NCBI RefSeq assembly: GCF_014648055.1
Contig: NZ_BMQJ01000001.1
Span: 124,001 to 188,000, forward strand
Direction of reading: 5' to 3'
DNA from: Streptosporangium pseudovulgare
Lineage (GTDB): Bacteria > Actinomycetota > Actinomycetes > Streptosporangiales > Streptosporangiaceae
DNA length: 64,000 bases
In this document: positions 60,742 through 64,000 of the stretch, in pieces
Layout: each line of letters begins with the position of its first letter
Position numbering within the stretch: position 1 is the stretch's first letter
Notes under the pieces: model-generated
What the model saw: only the letters and a program-made list of their open reading frames with translations
Told to the model about the DNA's origin: nothing
Database searches by the model: none
Position numbers and translations under genes: made by a program

Positions 60742-63226
60742 CACCGCCGCGGCGGGCGTGGCCACCGGAGCGGTCGCGATCGCGCTCTATCCCCTGTTCT
60801 CCGGCGGCGCCTGGTTCTGGTCGAGCCTCGGGGTCATCCTGGTGGTGACCGGGGCCGGCCTGCTGGCCGGCCGCTACACCATGCCGAACTGGCTGGTGCC
60901 GCCGCTCCAGCTGCTGGCCGTCCTGATCTTCCTGACCGCGGCCTTCGCCCGGGAGCAGGCGTGGGGCGTCCTGGTGCCCACCGTCTCGTCCGTGCGCGCG
61001 CTGGGCGGGTTGCTGGCCACCGGCTTCGCCGACATCCAGCGTTACGCCGCCCCGGTGCCGCCGAACCCCGGCATCGTCCTGCTGACCTGCGGCGGCGTCG
61101 GCCTGATCGCGATCGTCGTCGACCTGCTGGCGGTCCGGATGCGCCGGGCCGCACTGGCCGGGCTGCCGCTGCTGACGCTGTTCACCGTCCCGGCGGCGGT
61201 GATCGCCGACCCGATCAACTGGCTGGCGTTCATCATCGCGGCCGCCGGCTACCTCGGGCTGCTGGCCGCCGACGGGCGGGAACGGATCAGCCACTGGGGC
61301 AGGGCCGTGCTGGTGCGCCGGGCCCCCTCCTTCGTCGCGCCGAGACCGTCCGACGCCGAGGCGGGGACGCTGCGCATGTCGGGCAAGCGCATCGGCTTCG
61401 CCGCGGTCGCGCTGGCCGTCCTGGTGCCCGCGCTGCTGCCCGCCCTGGAGCCCGATCCGCTGTTCGGCTTCGGCGTGGGCAACGGCAGGGGGCGGGGCGG
61501 CAACTCGATCAGCGTCTCCAACCCGATGGTCAGCATGCGGGGGCTGCTGTCGCTGCCGGAGAACTCCACCGTGCTGAGCTACACGAGCAGCGACGGCCTG
61601 TCCCGCTACCTGCGGACGTACGCCCTGGACATCTTCGACGGCGAGCAGTGGACGATGTCGGACCCGCACGGCCGCCCCGAGGACCGCACCTCGGAGGGGC
61701 CGCTGCCCGCGCCGCCGGGGCTCGCCCCGGCCACGCCGGTCACCCGGGCCACCACCACGATCGCGGTGAGCGAGGACGTCAGGGGCATGAGTTTCCTGCC
61801 GCTGCCGTATCCCGCGGGCCGGGTCGACATCGAGGGCGACTGGCGGTCCGACCGGGACACGCTCATGGTGTTCTCCGCCCGCGAAACCGCCGAGGGGATG
61901 ACCTACCGGGTCACCACCGCCGAGCCCAGCCCCACCGCCGAGGCGCTCAGGGCGGCCGGGCCCCCGCCCGCCTCGGTCGGCGAGCGCTACCTCCGGCTGC
62001 CCCCGGGCCTGCCGCGGGAGGTCCGCGCGCTGGCCAGGCGGGTGACGAAGGACGACGCGGGCCCGTACGAGAAGGCGATCCAGCTCCAGGAGTTCTTCAC
62101 CAAGGAGGGCGGCTTCACCTACAGCCTCGCCACGCGGGGGCACACCGGCTCCGCGCTGGCGGACTTCCTGCTGCGCAGCCGGACCGGCTACTGCGAGCAG
62201 TTCGCCGCCTCGATGGCGGTGCTGGCCCGGGTCCTGGGCATCCCCGCCCGGGTCGCCATCGGCTACACCGGCGGCACCAACGTCTCCGGCGTCTGGCAGG
62301 TGCGCGCCCACGACTCGCACGCCTGGCCCGAGCTGTACTTCGAGGGGACCGGCTGGCTGCGGTTCGAGCCCACCCCCGCCGGGTCGGCGGGCCAGGGCAC
62401 CGCGTCGGTGCCCGTCTACACCCGCCCCCAGGTGACCACGGACGGCTCCGACGGGCCGGATTCCACCCCGGATACGGGTTCGAGCGGCACGGACACGCCG
62501 CGCGACCCCTCGGCCCGCTCCCGCGACGACCGGACGCTGCAGCGCGACCTCACCGGGGTGCCGGTCGCGGTGGACGAGGGGGTGCCGGTCGCCGCCTGGA
62601 TCGGTCTCGGCCTGCTGGCCGTGCTGCTGGTGGCGCTGGTGCCGGCGGCGCTCCGCTGGGAGCTGCGCGCCCGGCGCCGCAGGTCCCTCTCCCGGGGCCC
62701 GTCCGGAGCGCCCGGCGGCCCGTCCGGGGTTCCCGGCGGCCCGTCCGCGCCGGCTCCCGCCGGGGCGGCGGAGGTCCGGGCCGGCCGCGGCGCTCCGGAG
62801 GGGGCGGTTTCGGCGGCCTGGGCCGAACTGGACGACGCCCTGTGCGACTACGGCATGGGCCGGCTGCCGAGCGAGAGCCCCCGCGCGCTGGCCGGGCGGC
62901 TGGCCGGGCAGCATGGGTTCGACGCCGACGAGGCCGCCGCGCTGACCAGGATCGCCACCCTGGTGGAGCGGATGATGTTCGCCCGGACCCCCGGCGAGAC
63001 CGGCCCGCTGCGGGAGGACCTGCGTCTGGTACGGCGCGCGCTGGCGGCCCGGGTGACGCGGGGCCGGCGGATCCGCGCTGTGCTGCTGCCGCCGTCCACG
63101 CTCCTGCGGATGCGCCGGGCGGGCGGACGCCTGCTGGAGGCCACCGAGCGGCTGGAGGGCGCACGGCTGCGGCTGACGGCCAGGCTGGACGGCCTGACCG
63201 GCGGGCGGCTGACCGGCCGCGTCTGA
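60734..63226 (+). CDS. membrane transglutaminase-like protease (DUF3488/TgpA type)
   Basis: An 830-residue membrane protein. Five or six hydrophobic helices occupy the first 220 residues (DUF3488-like). A large extracytoplasmic region contains a papain-like transglutaminase core with RTGYC487EQFAASMAVLARVLGIPAR, then VRAHDSHAWPELYF and FEPTP, giving Cys, His and Asp. A second transmembrane helix (about 620-642) and a cytoplasmic DUF4129-like tail with WAELDDALCDYGMGRLPSESPRALA follow. GGAGG precedes ATG 60734. It is the third gene of the MoxR/DUF58 operon, a common trio. Substrate unknown. Confidence 0.9.
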   Translation: MRLTAAAGVATGAVAIALYPLFSGGAWFWSSLGVILVVTGAGLLAGRYTMPNWLVPPLQLLAVLIFLTAAFAREQAWGVLVPTVSSVRALGGLLATGFADIQRYAAPVPPNPGIVLLTCGGVGLIAIVVDLLAVRMRRAALAGLPLLTLFTVPAAVIADPINWLAFIIAAAGYLGLLAADGRERISHWGRAVLVRRAPSFVAPRPSDAEAGTLRMSGKRIGFAAVALAVLVPALLPALEPDPLFGFGVGNGRGRGGNSISVSNPMVSMRGLLSLPENSTVLSYTSSDGLSRYLRTYALDIFDGEQWTMSDPHGRPEDRTSEGPLPAPPGLAPATPVTRATTTIAVSEDVRGMSFLPLPYPAGRVDIEGDWRSDRDTLMVFSARETAEGMTYRVTTAEPSPTAEALRAAGPPPASVGERYLRLPPGLPREVRALARRVTKDDAGPYEKAIQLQEFFTKEGGFTYSLATRGHTGSALADFLLRSRTGYCEQFAASMAVLARVLGIPARVAIGYTGGTNVSGVWQVRAHDSHAWPELYFEGTGWLRFEPTPAGSAGQGTASVPVYTRPQVTTDGSDGPDSTPDTGSSGTDTPRDPSARSRDDRTLQRDLTGVPVAVDEGVPVAAWIGLGLLAVLLVALVPAALRWELRARRRRSLSRGPSGAPGGPSGVPGGPSAPAPAGAAEVRAGRGAPEGAVSAAWAELDDALCDYGMGRLPSESPRALAGRLAGQHGFDADEAAALTRIATLVERMMFARTPGETGPLREDLRLVRRALAARVTRGRRIRAVLLPPSTLLRMRRAGGRLLEATERLEGARLRLTARLDGLTGGRLTGRV

Positions 63227-63241
63227 CCACTGGATCGGAAC

Positions 63242-63268
63242 GGGCCGCCTCCCTGACGGAGGCGGCCC
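63242..63268. terminator. hairpin between convergent genes
   Basis: GGGCCGCCTCC (63242-63252) pairs perfectly with GGAGGCGGCCC (63258-63268) over 11 bp with a 5-nt loop, just after the transglutaminase stop and before the DUF3040 stop. It can serve both strands. Confidence 0.7.
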
Positions 63269-63277
63269 GGACGGACC

Positions 63278-63676
63278 CTAGCGATCATCGTGCCGGCGGC
63301 GCCAGCGCTCCTCCATCCGTTCCATGAAGGTCTGCCGGGGCCCCGGGCGGCGGCCCGCCCGGCCCCTCTGCCGGCCCGGCTTGGCCCCTGAAGCGTCGCC
63401 GAAGCCGTTCATCCGCTTCCAGCTGGACAGACCCCAAAGACACGCGGCGAGCATGACCACGAAACCGCCGACGCCGATGGGGATCTTGTTGATCACGACG
63501 CCGACCATCAGCAGGGCGATGCCGAGGACGAAGCCGATGGAGGCTTTCACCAGGCGGCGCCGGTAATGGCTGCGCGGGTCACTGATCCTGACGGTGTTGG
63601 CCCACTTCGGGTCCTCGGCGTAGAGGGCCTGCTCGATCTGGTCGAGCAAGCGCTGCTCGTGCTCAGAGAGCGGCAC
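63278..63676 (-). CDS. DUF3040 membrane protein
   Basis: A 132-residue protein of the actinobacterial DUF3040 family. The conserved N-terminal PLSEHEQRLLDQIEQALYAEDPKWA is followed by a basic stretch, two hydrophobic helices (about 47-65 and 70-90) and a basic tail rich in Arg. GTG 63676 has GGGAGG 4 nt upstream and gives the canonical N terminus. It lies between the transglutaminase gene and a dinB-like gene, as seen in other actinomycetes near the dcw cluster. Function unknown. Confidence 0.9.
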   Translation of the reverse strand: MPLSEHEQRLLDQIEQALYAEDPKWANTVRISDPRSHYRRRLVKASIGFVLGIALLMVGVVINKIPIGVGGFVVMLAACLWGLSSWKRMNGFGDASGAKPGRQRGRAGRRPGPRQTFMERMEERWRRRHDDR

Positions 63677-63759
63677 GGCGCCTCCCAAGGACAGCCCCAG
63701 GACGGGGAAGACGGTGACGGACGACACGGGGTGTCCGAACCTCGCGGTCGGTTATCCCC

Positions 63760-63765
63760 AGAATA
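63760..63765 (-). promoter_or_regulatory. predicted -10 box of the DUF3040 gene
   Basis: TATTCT on the minus strand, with a weak -35 candidate (TTTCGT) 17 nt upstream. The leader would be about 77 nt. Confidence 0.35.
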
Positions 63766-63823
63766 CGAGGCTGTAGACGTAGACGAAAGAAAACGTCCAA
63801 CGTAGTCCAAACCGGAGGTGACG

Positions 63824-64000
63824 TCATAGATCTATTTCATCAAACGGAGGGCGGACAAGAGAAGCCGGGAGCACCACATCTCGTCCGAACCTGCGGGCCG
63901 CCCGGTCCATGGCCCGCTCCGCCTCCCGCCAGCCCTTCTCCCGCTCGTCCAGCCCGAGCTGCCGGGGCGTCTCGGCGGCGGAGCGGAGGTTCTCCACCCG
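63824..64000 (-). CDS. DinB-like DNA polymerase IV, C-terminal end (partial)
   Basis: The last 58 codons of a gene that continues beyond the window. The sequence RVENLRSAAETPRQLGLDE, then GWREAERAMDRAARRFG and VVLPASLVRP matches the C-terminal tail of actinobacterial Y-family polymerase IV (DinB), where a WREAE-x-A-x-DRAxxRFG segment precedes the end. The catalytic part is outside, so activity cannot be judged. The stop is TGA at 63826-63824. Confidence 0.7.
   Translation of the reverse strand, partial: RVENLRSAAETPRQLGLDEREKGWREAERAMDRAARRFGRDVVLPASLVRPPFDEIDL

Overview
The window is a high-GC actinomycete chromosome segment. The evidence is GTG starts, TAnnnT -10 boxes, the division-and-cell-wall (dcw) cluster with wag31 and sepF, PriA in place of HisA, and a MurE of the meso-diaminopimelate type. 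Gene order and protein style suggest Streptosporangiales (an Actinomadura/Streptosporangium-like organism). That placement is inference; no 16S gene is present.

Bases 1-10150: the 3' end of a Gln/Pro-rich DUF732-like membrane protein converges on a complete late histidine operon on the minus strand (hisD-hisC-hisB-small membrane protein-hisH-small membrane protein-priA-ridA-hisF). Nearly all junctions in it overlap by 4 nt or are separated by a few nt. Divergent from hisD are a YbaK deacylase and an amidase. Bases 10150-23000: a MurA-like enzyme with Asp in place of the catalytic Cys, a decayed IS200/IS605 element, a class A penicillin-binding protein, a secreted serine hydrolase, dnaE, an amino-acid permease, and a chorismate mutase fused to a degenerate DAHP-synthase domain. 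The last gene follows a Phe-containing leader peptide and an intrinsic terminator. Bases 23000-30500: three PknB-like Ser/Thr kinases, the first two sharing an unusual ectodomain, with an azlCD exporter pair between the second and third. Bases 30500-36300: the dksA-like/lspA/rluD operon diverges from a translational T-box riboswitch and ileS.

Bases 36300-64000: a Cys-motif membrane protein, then the dcw cluster, all on the minus strand: mraZ-rsmH-ftsL-ftsI-murE-murF-mraY-murD-ftsW-murG-murC-ftsQ-ftsZ-yggS-sepF-yggT-wag31. The laccase-domain gene usually found between ftsZ and yggS is absent. Divergent from mraZ is a moxR/DUF58/transglutaminase operon, followed by DUF3040 and the 3' end of a dinB-like gene. 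The dcw genes make the lipid II precursor (MurC-G, MraY), flip and polymerise it at the septum (FtsW, FtsI), and build the divisome (FtsZ, FtsQ, FtsL, SepF, Wag31).

The most notable signals are: (1) a recurring TAnnnT-N6-GTG or -N7-ATG layout that predicts leaderless mRNAs for hisD, ybaK, murA, murE, azlC and an attenuator leader peptide; (2) an IleRS whose HIGH motif is rearranged to GVHH, expressed from a T-box; (3) a putative Phe attenuator ahead of a chorismate mutase with a catalytically degenerate DAHP-synthase domain; (4) two oppositely oriented arrays of ~10-bp-spaced GTGGAG boxes, the MraZ operator type; (5) an IS200 transposase whose catalytic Tyr is Cys, beside a truncated TnpB; (6) an exact 43-nt repeat in two dcw junctions, one copy encoding the FtsQ N terminus. 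I see no rRNA or tRNA gene, CRISPR array or prophage. The novelty is in these regulatory and sequence variants rather than in a new multigene defence or biosynthetic system.
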